From assembly GCA_028023455.1 (NCBI GenBank), contig JAQFVV010000113.1:1351268-1415267 (forward strand): a stretch of DNA of 64,000 nucleotides, in the 5' to 3' direction. Positions 34,228 through 46,386 of this stretch are shown one piece after another. Source of the stretch: Epiperipatus broadwayi (taxonomy: Eukaryota; Onychophora; Udeonychophora; Euonychophora; Peripatidae). Each line of letters opens with the position of its first letter. The stretch's first letter is position 1. Under the pieces are notes generated by a model, which was given only the letters and a program-made list of their open reading frames with translations, was not told where the DNA came from and made no database searches. The position numbers and the translations under genes were made by a program.

Positions 34228-36420
34228 ATATTGTAACGAGCACAGACGTTCGTTACATTGTTTTTTTTTATATTTATTAAACATGAAAGTAAATTAAAAA
34301 GTTCGCATTTAAAAATTTTCTTTAAGAATTAAAATTTGAAATTAAATATCATCTTAAATTCGTATATATTAAATCGCACAGATAAAAAAAATTATTAAAA
34401 TAAAACTGTATTAAAAATAGAAAAGGTATTTTAAAAACAAAAACTTAAAAAGATTTAGAGATAAAAATATATCTTTGATTTGGAAAACAGGTTAATTAAT
34501 CAGAAATGGAAATGATAAATTTAATTAGTCAAATGTAAAACAGCCTTGGGCATTTAAATGTAAAAATATCGGTCAGATAGGAAAACAATAGAAACTTTTA
34601 GCAAATGAAATAAATCCATTGGGAAATCGGACCTCAACGAAAAGGATCATCGCATCGATGACGTAATGTTAAGTCAATCCTTCGAATACGTATAAAAGGA
34701 AAATTTGGAAATTATTAATTAGTGACTAGTGAATGATTATTACGATGTGAGAGAGATGTGTTAGTGCGGAAGTGAAGGAGAAGGGATTGAAAAAGGACGC
34801 ACGATTCAATCCCTTCAGCTTTGCTAAGAAAGAAAAAGGAATGAACTATCGTTTTTCTACATTGAGGACCAGTTAAAGCAAAAAACCTCCGGATGGATAA
34901 ATAAATCGGCCAACAGAATATCAATTTTAGGACGGCGTGGGAATTCATGTTCAGGGCAAGCAACGAATAAAGATGAACTGTTTAAAACCGTAAGAACTTT
35001 ACAATTAATGAACATTAAGTTAAAAACTTTTCGTATTTAAAATAATTGCATTAGTTTCCTATCTGACTAAAGTAGTTAAAATGTTATTTGATGTATTTTT
35101 TATTTATTTGTTTAAAATCATTTCCATTTATTTAATTTTGTTCTTTAAGTTTATTTATAATTTCTGTTTTCCGTTAAGTTAAATTATATAAATGTTAAAC
35201 TTAAGTCGGGCGTGAATGGCTGTATAGATTTGTAAAGTTATATTAGGGGAGGGTAATCTTAGGTTATTTGTTTCGTGGTTAAATTGGGTCAATGGATTGG
35301 ATATATTGGTGTGATTAGTAGATGTAATATTGATTCGCTACGGGCAGAATCACTTCATACGCCGCACACTTCCGTTTGCCTATGGAAGGAATTATAAGTC
35401 GGATACTGCAGTTCCTTTCTATGGAGTTTTTTGTTTTATTGCTCTTCTTTGCAGATAGATGTAATATTCCTATCTCATAAGGGGCAATTTCTTCTCTTAA
35501 CCTTTTGTGCTGCCGTATTTTATTACATTGAATACATCGATATATCAGATGAATTGATGCCAGTTTGACTACGAATTTTAGCCTAAGGTTAAATAGGGAT
35601 AGAATGTTTATTTTCAAAAGCAAATTTATGTGGTCTATTCATACTTGACCCTAAATAAAAATGCATTAAATTTAAGTTGTTTATAGACGCTTGCATGGAT
35701 TGGTTATCGGTTAAGTATGTTTTGGGTTTTCATATTTGATCAAAATATATAGACATTCGATAAATAATGATACCTTACGGTGAGTATCTAAAATGTATTT
35801 ATTCGGATGTCTTTTAAATTATTGGTGACAATGCAAGTATCTTATGGTGAATACTATTGGGTTACATATAAATTTCCCTCCGCAATTGTCAGTAATCAAT
35901 AATTTTGTATTTTGATCGTTTATGTTTATTTTGGAATGTTTTTGACCGTGAAATCTATGTAACCGATCTATATTCAACATTATAAACAAGCTTTCATAAA
36001 TTTATATGTGCGAACTTAATTAAAATGTAAAATTATAATATAATAGTAATTAAATGTAAATTAAAGTAAAGTTAAAAATAATGTTAAATGTTAAAATGTA
36101 AAACTAATACTAAAATAATTTTAAATCTTATATATATGTGCATAAATAAATGTTTGTATGCTAATTACTGGCAGTGGCTTATTTTATTTATTTTTTTTAA
36201 TATTGAAATACTCTTAGATTATCTTATTAAATCTCTGCTATTCCACTGAGCTAGTGACATGGGCTAACGACCGGAACCAAAATATTTAAAAAAAAAATTT
36301 TTTTTTTTTTTTTGACTTACGTATCTGCCTACTTTATAAATTTTTCTAGGTTCAAATGCCTAGATGGCGCCCTGTAGTGCAGTTTACGTTAAGTCACATT
36401 TCTCCGTATCGTTACAATAT
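34228..36420 (-). mobile_element. Solo LTR of the 2.2-kb LTR family
   Basis: 34232-36416 is the reverse complement of the LTRs at 16.5 and 19.4 kb. It starts TGTAACGAGCACAGACG and ends with the TATCGTTACA terminus. A 4-bp ATAT duplication flanks it (34228-34231, 36417-36420). It is more diverged, and the 83-codon ORF of the other LTRs is broken. A solo LTR normally arises by recombination between two LTRs, so an intact relative once existed here. Confidence 0.85.
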
Positions 36421-36562
36421 ATATATATAGCAGTTTAGCATATTACATATATCTAAGTTGAACTAAATATTTTCATATGTAATAAAATAAAATAAATCTA
36501 CCAACATTTTGATAAAATAACATTTGTCTCCAACTGGGTGGAAAAAATAGTAAGAATCACAT

Positions 36563-36690
36563 TGTTTTTTTTTTTTCATTTTTTTTTCATATGTCATAGC
36601 ATCTGCTGGTAGGCGAACCCACAACCGTCTGCAACCAACTACATGCTTGCAAGGCAGGTGCACTGACCTCTTGGCTAACAATGCTTGACG
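36563..36690 (-). mobile_element. tRNA-derived SINE (type 1, diverged)
   Basis: The minus strand reads GTCAAGCATTGTTAGCCAAG, CTGCCTTGCAAGCATGTAG, GTGGGTTCGCCTACC (B box) and GATGCTATGACATATG, with an A-rich tail represented by T runs at 36563-36589. No clear TSD. Confidence 0.7.
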
Positions 36691-36846
36691 TTATAGTAGA
36701 TAAAATTGTTTCATGGTTGTTATATCATGTAGTTGTTGGATACTTTTTAACTCAAATGAATATAAAAAATACGACTAAATATAAATAAAACTATTCAACA
36801 ACCACATGATTAAACAACCATGTGAAACAATTCTATTTACTATAAT
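36691..36846. repeat. Inverted repeat next to SINE
   Basis: Left arm 36691-36742 (TTATAGTAGATAAAATTGTT, then TCATGGTTGTT) pairs with right arm ~36796-36846 (CAACCATGTGAAACAATTC, then TATTTACTATAA). Small indels; loop ~50 nt. Foldback of unknown origin. Confidence 0.65.
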
Positions 36847-37299
36847 CATGTGATTATTACTATTTTTTTTTTCACTTAGTTGAGATTAAGTGTTATCTTA
36901 CTAAAATGTGGGTAGATTTATTTTATTTGATTAAACATGGTTATTCCCAAAAATATATATATTGTAATAAAATATTACGATCAAATATATAATTGACATT
37001 ATTCAAGTTGGATTAGACATTGGGTAATTTATGAATAAGATGAGCTGCCATATGTAATAAAATGTCCAGCCTAGTATCTGCACATGTGAATGTAAATATA
37101 CATATTATTATACTAACATCAAGAAAATTTGGAAAATATATTTATTTAGGACACAACTATCCATTTAAACTCCAATAAAGGTCAATGAAGATGAATGATT
37201 TTAAATCAGTTATAAAATAAGTAATGAATAATATTGAGCATACCCATTTCCATATTTAGAAAATAACATATGTATTAAATAAAATAATAATGTAAATAT
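36847..37299. other. AT-rich intergenic DNA
   Basis: Nothing recognised. Confidence 0.5.
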
Positions 37300-37728
37300 G
37301 ACATCACATGATCACCATTTCTTATGCTTGCTTATAACTGTTATTAAAACAGGAAAAACTCATTAAATGTATTGCCACTCACAGCAAGCTAGAGTAATCA
37401 ATGGATGCCAGAAGGCTTGTGCATAAAATCTCCATCTAGTGCCTACTCATTCAATATCCCCAGACTAGTTTCTGGCTTGTGGCCAAGCACTGGATGGAGA
37501 TTTTATACACCTTGGCCACAAGCCAGAAACTAGTTCTGGGGATATTGGATGAGTAGGCAATAGATAGGGATTTTATGCACAAGCCTTGGCCACAAGCCAG
37601 AAACTAATCTGGGGATATTGGATGAGTAGGCACTAGATGGAGATTTTATGCACAAGCCTTCTGGAATCCATTGATTACTCTAGCTTGCAGTGAGTGGCAA
37701 TACGTATAGTGAGTTTTGCCTGTGCTAA
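37300..37728. repeat. Family B complex: inverted and tandem half-hammerheads
   Basis: The left part (37300-~37484) is a family B arm on one strand, with the terminal ACATCACATGATCACC and AGAGTAATCAATGGATGCC. It is followed by two tandem right-type segments (37514-~37587 and 37588-37728). Each unit holds GGCCACAAGCC, AGAAAC, TAGT/TAAT and CTGGGGATATTGG: helix II, GAAA, helix III and the 3' strand of helix I. All three lack CUGAUGA and start at the same point, CTTGGCC. Confidence 0.75.
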
Positions 37729-39454
37729 TATAAAGTATTATTATTTATTTAATAAATCTAAAATTATATATTAAAGAATTACTAATTAAACGAGTAGAAA
37801 AATCACTATAAATGGAAGTTTATCTTTCAGCAATTATTATCAATAACTAACAAACTATCTGAAAAGTTTAATTACTTTTTAATTGCATTGAAATGTTTGG
37901 AGCAATGGTATAATTAAATATATGAGTAGAAGAATAACAAAGAACGAATAATATTGTATATATAAATGAATAATTTGACAATTAGAAATGACTACTTGCT
38001 GAATGCTTTAAATATTTGACATAGCTAATTTTTAATTTTAAAAACCAAATCATACCTCATTAAAATATAACACCTGCAGAGTTTGAGTTAGCACTAAATC
38101 AAACCCATTGCCATTATTGGTGGAAAAATCATTATAAAAATGATAAAACTTGAATAGTTTTGCAATTCTTATCAACATATATATATATTGTAACCTTCCC
38201 CGTTGTAAACTGCATACTCATAAATGAATCACTACGCACGTTTTTAGGCATTTAATTCCAATGTAATCTTTGTCTATTACAACTATAGAGTATACCTTCT
38301 TCTAATCTCTCTCTCTCTACTTCAACACTCAATCTAAGCGAATCTAGAATATACACCTATAAAATTATAAGTATTAAACCAAAGATAATATTTCCTTATT
38401 GGCTAAGCTCACATGAAACTATACTTAGAGAAGATTACAAGGTGAGTAATAACTTCTGGTCAAACCAGCCTCAAAATCCATAAATAAGCAAACAAACAAA
38501 AGATTATGAAATAAACTTACTCTTTATCAAACTAATAAATAACTAATGATTAGATCAATGAAATGAATATGAAATTAAAATACAAATTAAGCAATAAGTA
38601 AGTTAAGATGTAGATAATGTAATGGATAATGAAAATAAATAGAAATTAAATAATAAAATGAAATAAGTCTCATAATGAATAGAAAAGGAATGAATATGTA
38701 TTAGAATAATGAATGATTAAGATGATGATAGAATAAGAGTTAATGGATGATCAAGATGATAATGAAATAAGAGCTAATGCATAGTGAGTTAATTAGGATA
38801 ATGAATTAGGATGAAAGGAGATGAATTCCAGATATCTAATTTTGATATTAAATTAAATGATAAGGAAACAACTAAATCAAATATGGATTTCAAGCTCAGC
38901 AAAACCAGAATATTCACTATAAAGTCAAAACAAGTTATATATGTTTCAGATAAAGAAGCAATTGATATTTTAAAATTTGATTGACTTTTACAAAACAGTG
39001 AATGTACCTAAATCCAATCCAATTATAATAAACAACTAAATTTAACATCTACCATAAACTCAGATTATACGTTTCAAATTATTATAATTTATTCTTCTCA
39101 GGGTTCACATTACTTAAAGTTTCTTATACAACATATACTTGGGACAGTGAGAGGGATTTTGCCACTACCCAAACATAATGCACAAAATGGTTCTTGTTTA
39201 AAAAAATTGAATTACTAAATATTTAGCAGTTCTAAAGAAACCTTATAACTAACATAAACTTTAAGCTTCCATATGTATGAATAATTTTCACTAGCCAAAC
39301 AATAACTTACTAATTTCTTTCTCTTAAATAAGTAATAACAATGTGATCAAGATCAGTGAATGATAAATCCGCAGGTTCAAATAAAATGATTAAACCAATA
39401 TCACCTAGAATACTATATACTTTAGTTAAGATTTTACTTCATTAATGCTTAAAT
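37729..39454. other. AT-rich intergenic DNA
   Basis: No gene. A TGTAACC start at ~38192 followed by less AT-rich sequence looks like an LTR edge but has no partner. 38540-38830 is a degenerate A/G-rich stretch with GATGAT and AATGAA repetitions. Confidence 0.45.
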
Positions 39455-40190
39455 AAATTAATATATATATGTGCTCTGCACACAGTTAATGAAGCTATTA
39501 ATAAATTGTCAATTTTTTTTTTTTTTTACTGCCAAGCACTTTCAGGACAGTCTACAGTCCCATATTCATGGCAAGTTATTCTGTTAATAATTGTTAAACA
39601 ATGCAAATTTTATGCAAATTTATATGCAGATGTTACGTGGACCATTTACGAGATAGGGAATAGCAGGCCTCTCTTCTGTTGATTGCCGATGGGTCAGCCG
39701 CAATGAAGTAAGCTTCCCTAACTTTACGTTTGGTGTCGTTTGTTTCAGAGCAAACGACACTGGCTGTGGTAGGTAGAAAAGCATGTCCAGAGTTTCTTTC
39801 GTGTTCGACAAAAATCGAATTACCTTCATACTTTGTTTTGGTTTTATTGTAAAGGTATCGGTGTTGAGCTACTCTGGTGGCAATGTTAGTTTTGGTCTCT
39901 CCATAATATGTTGCCATGCAATTTCTTTGGGGGCAGGTAATTTTGTACACAACTTGAGGGGTGAGTTCAGGTTTGATCCTGTCTTTGGTATTATTTATCA
40001 GTCTATTGGTGTTGGGAGGTGAATGGAAAGCGACTTCAAAGTCACATGATAGTTGATTGATAAGGCTTTTAGCTGTAGAGTGAACATATGGGATTAAGAT
40101 TCTTGATTTGTTTTCTTTCTTGTGGTTGTGGTTTATTTTATAGAAAAATTTGTTGACTTTTCTGTTGATGGATGAATAAGTGTGTCCAAT
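39455..40190 (-). pseudogene. PLE 3' end, GIY-YIG nuclease (left arm)
   Basis: The minus-strand frame is open from ~40190 to the TAG-type stop at 39633, ~185 codons. It runs through RKVNKFFYKI, SRILIPYVHS, LINQLSCDFEVAF, PPNTNRLINNTKDRIKPEL, VVYKITCPQRNC, MATYYGETKTNIATRVAQH and VEHERNSGHAF. The last blocks are the GIY-YIG domain (Y-Y-G-E-T, R, H, E-H); the earlier blocks are the linker between RT and nuclease in Penelope-like elements. The 3' untranslated part runs to ~39455. The RT is absent. It is the reverse complement of the right arm, with few differences. Confidence 0.82.
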
Positions 40191-40204
40191 TTTTTTTAAA
40201 TCAG

Positions 40205-40830
40205 TTATATAAAAGCCTTATCAATCAACTATCATGTGACTTTGAAGTTGCTTTCCGTTCACCTCCCAACACCAATAGACTGATAAATAATACCAAAGAC
40301 AGGATCAAACCTGAACTCACCCCTCAAGTTGTGTACAAAATTACCTGCCCCCAAAGAAATTACATGGCAACATATTATGGAGAGACCAAAACTAACATTG
40401 CCACCAGAGTAGCTCAACACCGATACCTTTATAATAAAACCAAAACAAAGTATGAAGGTAATTCGATTTTTGTCGAACACGAAAGAAACTCTGGACATGC
40501 TTTTCTACCTACCACAGCCAGTGTTGTTTGCTCTGAAACAAACGACACCAAACGTAAAGTTAGGGAAGCTTACTTCATTGCGGCTGACCCATCGGCAATC
40601 AACAGAAGAGAGGCCTGCTATTCCCTATCTCGTAAATGGTCCATGTAACATCTGCATATAAATTTGCATAAAATTTTCATAGTTTTACAGTTATTAACAG
40701 AATAACTTGCCATGAATATGGGACTGTAGAATGTCCCGAAAGCACTTGGCAGTAAAAAAAAAAAATTTGACAATTTATTAATAGCTACATTAACTGTGCG
40801 CAGAGCACATATATATATTAATTTATATAC
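40205..40830 (+). pseudogene. PLE 3' end, GIY-YIG nuclease (right arm)
   Basis: The same PLE tail in the opposite direction. The coding part runs from KSLINQLSCDFEVAF (~40213) to the stop at 40648, then a 3' untranslated part through AGCACTTGGCAGT, an A run and GCAGAGCACATATATAT to ~40830. It differs from the left arm by only a few residues (for example NYMATYY for NCMATYY, and WSM for WST). Its 5' end lies ~65 codons further in than the left copy. The first 13 residues of the 158-codon ORF (from 40172) come from antisense of the left copy, not from the PLE. Confidence 0.82.
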
Positions 40831-41864
40831 TTTAGGTTAACAATATTTTATTTATTAAGTAATGAAGCTCTAGATATACTCATAAATGACAGGGCTTAAT
40901 AAAGATTACTCTGATATGCCAACCTATCATAATTTATACACTATTGATTGATGATGATTTTCATATAACCATTGGATATGTCGATAGCAATAACAATAAT
41001 AATGTGTGTATGTTAATTAGCAATAAGACTACTGATGACTAAGTAAATGTTTAACATAATAAAATTTATTTACAATATTCATTTTAGTTAGATACCTTAC
41101 ATGAAACAAGATTATTTATTAATGACAATCAGGGATGGGAATTACTTGATATTCCCTTAACTATACACGTATAATGACAAACTCATAGTGATATCTTTCA
41201 TATCCCTATTCTTATGAGCTATTTTAAATCTTACTCTATCCTCTAAAATAAGATAGTTACCATATGGAAATTATCCTACTACTTAAATTACAAAATAAAA
41301 TATATATATAAATTTTTGAGATAAGCAATCTCTTAAATTTCTTAATGGAGTTTTAACTTAGTATCTCAAATTGGATCTATTTCATTTATTAAAATATGGT
41401 AAGGGCAATTACCATATGCAATATTATTAATAATTTATCATTATTTACTGTAAAAGATTTAATTTATTGATCTGGGACAGACATCATAAGTTAAAATACA
41501 TATATGACACAAAATGATCGCCTATGTCCAGTCTAATCATGTAATAATTAAATGATCCTATCGATTCATCAGCGAATCACCACTTGATAAAGATACTTCT
41601 ACCTTGTTTATGTACACCCCTTGCTATTATAAGTAGAAGTTCTACACACACTAATAAATTTGGTTGGTTTGCCTATCAACTGATGATGATTACACATCAT
41701 CATCAAGACACTATCCCAATTAAACAAACACTGTGGATTTACTAGTGTCCCTTAAACTAAGTTATTTTATCCTTGCCACTGGATTATGAATACTAATTTT
41801 CACCATACATGGTGGAAAACTAACTCTAACTTTGTCAAGGATCTAACAATAAAGGAGGCTCTAC
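40831..41864. other. AT-rich intergenic DNA
   Basis: No gene or element recognised. Confidence 0.5.
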
Positions 41865-41945
41865 AAAACAACATGGAAGTTGCATAAAAAAAACAACATG
41901 AAAGTTGTATACGTAAAACAACATGAAAGTTGTATATTAAAAATG
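41865..41945. repeat. Short tandem repeat, three ~27-bp units
   Basis: Three units of AACAACATGRAAGTTGYATA; each unit is itself an imperfect dyad (CAACAT...AAGTTG). Confidence 0.8.
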
Positions 41946-42956
41946 GCGGATTCTCATACCTTCATTAGTATACAAGTGCAGGCAGTGCCTCAATATGTAA
42001 AATAGAATTCAGACCATGTGACTATCCTCTCTTAGGAATTAATTATGCTCTAAGCACTAACTCTTAAATAGCCTCACAATATCATCCTTTCACTTAATCA
42101 GCAATGGGGAATTCTCCATCATCCCATGCATAATACTAATATTATTATATTTCATGCTCTTATATTTAGCAAAACTCTTCAGCTAACAGCTGGTACAAAT
42201 TCTAATTAATGCAATAGCAAGGTAAAATAACAATAATAATAAAAGTGGAAACATACATATTCCATTTTACAATGCATAAACTGTTAATGTTTGATAAACA
42301 AACCACCAATATCTCAATAAAATAACCCTTAACTATTTTAAAACAATTATTATACCTTGTTATAGCAAGTCATGTATATGCAATGATGGATCAACCTATA
42401 TTTGATATTTAAAATGGACATTTTAATTAATAGGCAATATTAAGAAATGAAAAAGGTTTATTAAAATTATTTCTTATAATAAAACAACTGTGTCATGAGG
42501 TATATAATTTTAGTAAGTTCAGATTTTTTTTATTCCCTTTCAATATAACATTATTTATTTTAGCCATATGAGAGATAAATATTTCTCCCTCCTTTCCGAT
42601 AAACCATATTTACCATTATTTTTCCCTTGATATGATAACATAAAATACCTGTGATAAATGTATCTCTTTTTATGCATCTCTATACCCTTACTAAGTACAT
42701 TTTATAGTTTTCAAAATACATAACATATAAATAATAAAAAAACCTGATCCTTGCATAATACATGAGTAAAAAAAAATATTACAATATTATATATGTCAAT
42801 CACAACGATGAACAAACGTTCTTTTCCCTTAGATTTTATTGTAATTGTTCCAATTTGATCCGATCTTATGAGCAAAAATATCGAGAACACAGATATGATA
42901 AGCAATATTCCTAAGTAAATATAGATGTTGAATATCTTGTTTCATAACAACATGTT
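41946..42956. other. AT-rich intergenic DNA
   Basis: No gene recognised; a 64-codon minus ORF (42711-42905) has no domain. Confidence 0.5.
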
Positions 42957-43240
42957 CAGACAATATTTACACATTTTTTTAAAGGCATAAAAATCTTCTA
43001 TTAATTTCCGTACTAATGTAAACACAATGAGGCAATATTTGAAACATTTTCAAAGGCAATACCACTAATATAAGTCTCTATTCAATGATAGCGTATTCAG
43101 ACACCATTTAAAACACTTTTAAAGGCACAAAATTTTTTTATTAGTTTGCATAATAATAATATGAACATAATGAGGCAATATCCAAAATATTTTTCAAACG
43201 CAATTCTATTAAATGAGGTTTATCAAGATTTATAAACACA
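42957..43240. repeat. Diverged tandem duplication, ~140-bp unit
   Basis: Two units share the order CAGACA..ATTTA...CA, TTTAAAGGCA(T/C)AAAA, TATTA(A)TTT, ATGAGGCAATAT and TTTTCAAA.GCAAT. Indels show it is old. It lies next to a 94-codon ORF with no known domain. Confidence 0.6.
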
Positions 43241-45020
43241 TTTTTTTTTTTAAAAAATCCTAGATGGATTGATATATTTGATATTATTCCAGTGTTATAA
43301 TATTTAGCAACTTGAAAGTCAGACCATTGATCAGACTGAAAATTATTTATTGATTTATCCTTTTCTATCCGCGCAAAGATTCCTGTTATAATTTTAAATA
43401 ATTTTAGAACAGTTGAGAATATCATTACTTTACATTTTACACAATCAAGAAAATTAAAGAAATACTTATTTATTTACTTCCATCTGACAATAAGTATTTA
43501 ATAATAATAGCAGAAGTGATTTACTATTCAGCAAATGTTAATAAAATATTTGATATTAATAATTTATCATTTCTTTATTTTAAACAACTAAGCCATTCAC
43601 GGTGAAATTGAAGCAGACGATATCTCTTCCCAATGACAATACTAAATAATTCAGGCTTTTTTTTCTTTTAGAACAAATTATTTTATAGGGTTTAACAATA
43701 AATGTTTAATTTATTTAATATTTGTTCTAAAAATTTCCATCAAAAGAATTTTGAATTATTTTCACTGAGAAGATAATTTGACCAACAAATGTGTTTTTCA
43801 GTTTAGCGCGAAAATCAAATTTACTTTAATCCTTTTCCTCTTGTAACTCAATAATTCTAATGTTTTAGTTTTAACCATTTATTAAGATAAATAAAACAAC
43901 AATAAATTCCTACTTTTTCTGTACTGGTCATTTCTTCTAAGTGGTTCATATTTAGGCAAATATTTCTTCCAACAACATTAATCATGAGGGTCCTTATGAT
44001 TTCTTCAGTGTGTAGAAATCCAAAATTATACCGTCAATGAAAGTAGTGCGAGACGACACAGAGTTATTAGCTTTCTACTCTGACATATTTGATTTCATGT
44101 AATCTCAAAATTTTCTTCAAAATAATTTTGAAATTATTCTTTCCAGATTATTACTTTGACTATTTTTTTTTTTTTAATGAGTGAAGAAATTGCGTCTTAT
44201 TCCGATTTTTTTTCTTAAGTAGTCTCCCCAGCTTCCAAACTTGTTCTTCTTTATTATTTGTCTTACAAGTTCTGATTGGTCCTAAACAATCCAATCATAG
44301 TAAATGTACATAAATTAATATTTTTAATCCCTCTAGTGACAGAAATCTAGACTGTTATTTCAATTTAAATTAAAATACAATGTATTTAACGATCGTTTGT
44401 AAATAAAATTTAGAAGAATTATAAATTGATTTTGGTTGTTTATTTTTAATTGTTGTTTAATCGTAAGTTTTAAATACTTTCTTATTTTCAAATTAGTTTT
44501 ACACTATTACAATATTATTTAAACTAGCTACCACTAGAAATTGTGATAAAATATTTATAAGATAAATATCCATTCCATCAGAATCTCCAGCGCATTATCA
44601 GTCAAAATTATCATCACTTTTAAGATCTTTATGAGTGCTTTTGGTTTAATTGGAAAATCTATAATCCAATAAGCATTTTAATATATATAATGAATATTTA
44701 CACACTACTTTTCAATAATTTATAACATTACAATTTAAAAATTTTAAATTTTACACACTGGACCCTTGAATAAAATTTACTACCATGAGTCATATATATA
44801 TAATAATAATTATTATTAACATTTTAAAAATTATTAATTTTAATTTATTCATAAGCTGTAAATTTTAATACGATTAATCTTGGAACTTTTTTAATGATTT
44901 AAAATTATTTTATGTATAAAATTTTTAATAAAATGATATATAAAGTTATTTATTAGTCATTATTAATAATAGTTTTTTTTTTCTAAAATAAGTTCTCAAT
45001 TTTTTCAGTAGCTTCGTAGG
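43241..45020. other. AT-rich intergenic DNA
   Basis: No gene recognised. A slightly less AT-rich patch lies at 43920-44300. Confidence 0.45.
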
Positions 45021-45121
45021 GTTTTTTTTTTTTTATCATATGTCAAATGCCTTGACCAGGAAGCGAACACCAGGCTAACTGCTTGGAAGGCAGCTATGCT
45101 AACCACTAGGCCACCAATGTT
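45021..45121 (-). mobile_element. tRNA-derived SINE (type 1)
   Basis: The minus strand reads CATTGGTGGCCTAGTGGTTAG (A box), CTGCCTTCCAAGCAG, GGTGTTCGCTTCC (B box) and CAAGGCATTTGACATATG, then an A tail (T run at 45021-45034). No clear TSD. Confidence 0.78.
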
Positions 45122-45933
45122 CTTAGTTGTAGTTAGAAGACCTTCATTTAGGAGATCTTCCTTTACTAATAAAATAAATATTAGATTATATATTAATTTG
45201 ATTTCAGGTATTTACATGATAAAAAAAAACATATTGATAAAGATGGGAAAGAAAAATAAATTATTAAGTGAATTTAGTTTTTTTATTATAAAAATGTGCA
45301 CATAATTATACATTTACATTACATGCAAAAACAAATATATTGTAAATATTATCATATGGGCCAACTTTTTTACAAACTACTCATAAAAAATGTAACTCAT
45401 ATTTTATGATAATCTTAATTTTTTATAAATAAAGGTAATTTTATATAGAGACAAATCATTTCAATATAATGTGAAAATGTGTATTATTAAAAAATTTTAT
45501 ACCTGAAAACATCAATTTATTTTAAAAACAATACATGAACTGTGCTTTATTTTATTTTTTTCTGACAGACTGCATATATCTCTCAGGAATGTTTTTGTAT
45601 TTACCCTGTATTTAGTATTTATTTAGAGTAAGTTTTGCATTTAGTAATGATTGATTGTAATTGACCTTAAGTGGAAGAAGAACTGAGAATGAGGGGTTTA
45701 AAATTATGATTGAATAACTTCATTTTTATTTTATTAAGACATGGAATTAATAAAAGTTATTTAAAAAAAATTCTTACATTGTATTAATTTAAACTACTCA
45801 ATTTCACAAATACATATCATCCATTAGAGGGAGTAATAAAAATTGCACCTGTGGTGGTGTTCATGTACATAAATGATTGATTTATTGTGGCATATATGAT
45901 TTATAGTAAAATAAATTATGAACAACTTCCTAA
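45122..45933. other. AT-rich intergenic DNA
   Basis: Nothing recognised. Confidence 0.5.
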
Positions 45934-45945
45934 ATAATAATAATA

Positions 45946-46002
<57 letters not shown>

Positions 46003-46010
46003 GTTGTTGT
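45934..46010. repeat. (TTA)n microsatellite at the LINE 3' end
   Basis: A short (AAT)n then (TTA)n, ending TTGTTGTTG. On the LINE's strand this is (TAA)n after CAACAACAA. It is either the element's own tail, target DNA, or both. Confidence 0.9.
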
Positions 46011-46386
46011 TTAAAAAAAAAGGCCTTTATTGTCTCAAAAGAATACAGTAATGGTTACATAGATTATGTGCTACAAGTTTTCCAGTTACAACCAGGTTAC
46101 AATTGTTATTACAATAATCAAGATAACGTCTTTATAATATATTGTCTTAATTGAATGTTACGGATTTGTTCATTATAAAATAAAGTGTTCAGAATATTAT
46201 AGACAGTTGCATTTCAATCGTTATTAGGTGCACAGATGTTACTGAAGCTATTACTGGATAGGGATGGGCTCTGTTCTTTTGCTTTATTTCTTGTTTTATT
46301 ATTTATTTATTTTTGTTTTTCCCTTGTTGGTACTCCATATTACTTAGTCATTATTTCCTTGATTATGTTACAACCTTGCTCTGTGT

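Noticed and set aside
38190-38260. TGTAACC start resembling an LTR edge
   Set aside because: No matching GGTTACA end, no direct repeat partner and no target duplication found.
40172-40212. N-terminal 13 residues of the 158-codon GIY-YIG ORF as a true start
   Set aside because: They are antisense of the left PLE copy; the PLE-derived sequence begins only around 40213.
43141-43425. 94-codon minus ORF
   Set aside because: No domain; overlaps the diverged tandem duplication and has low-complexity ends.
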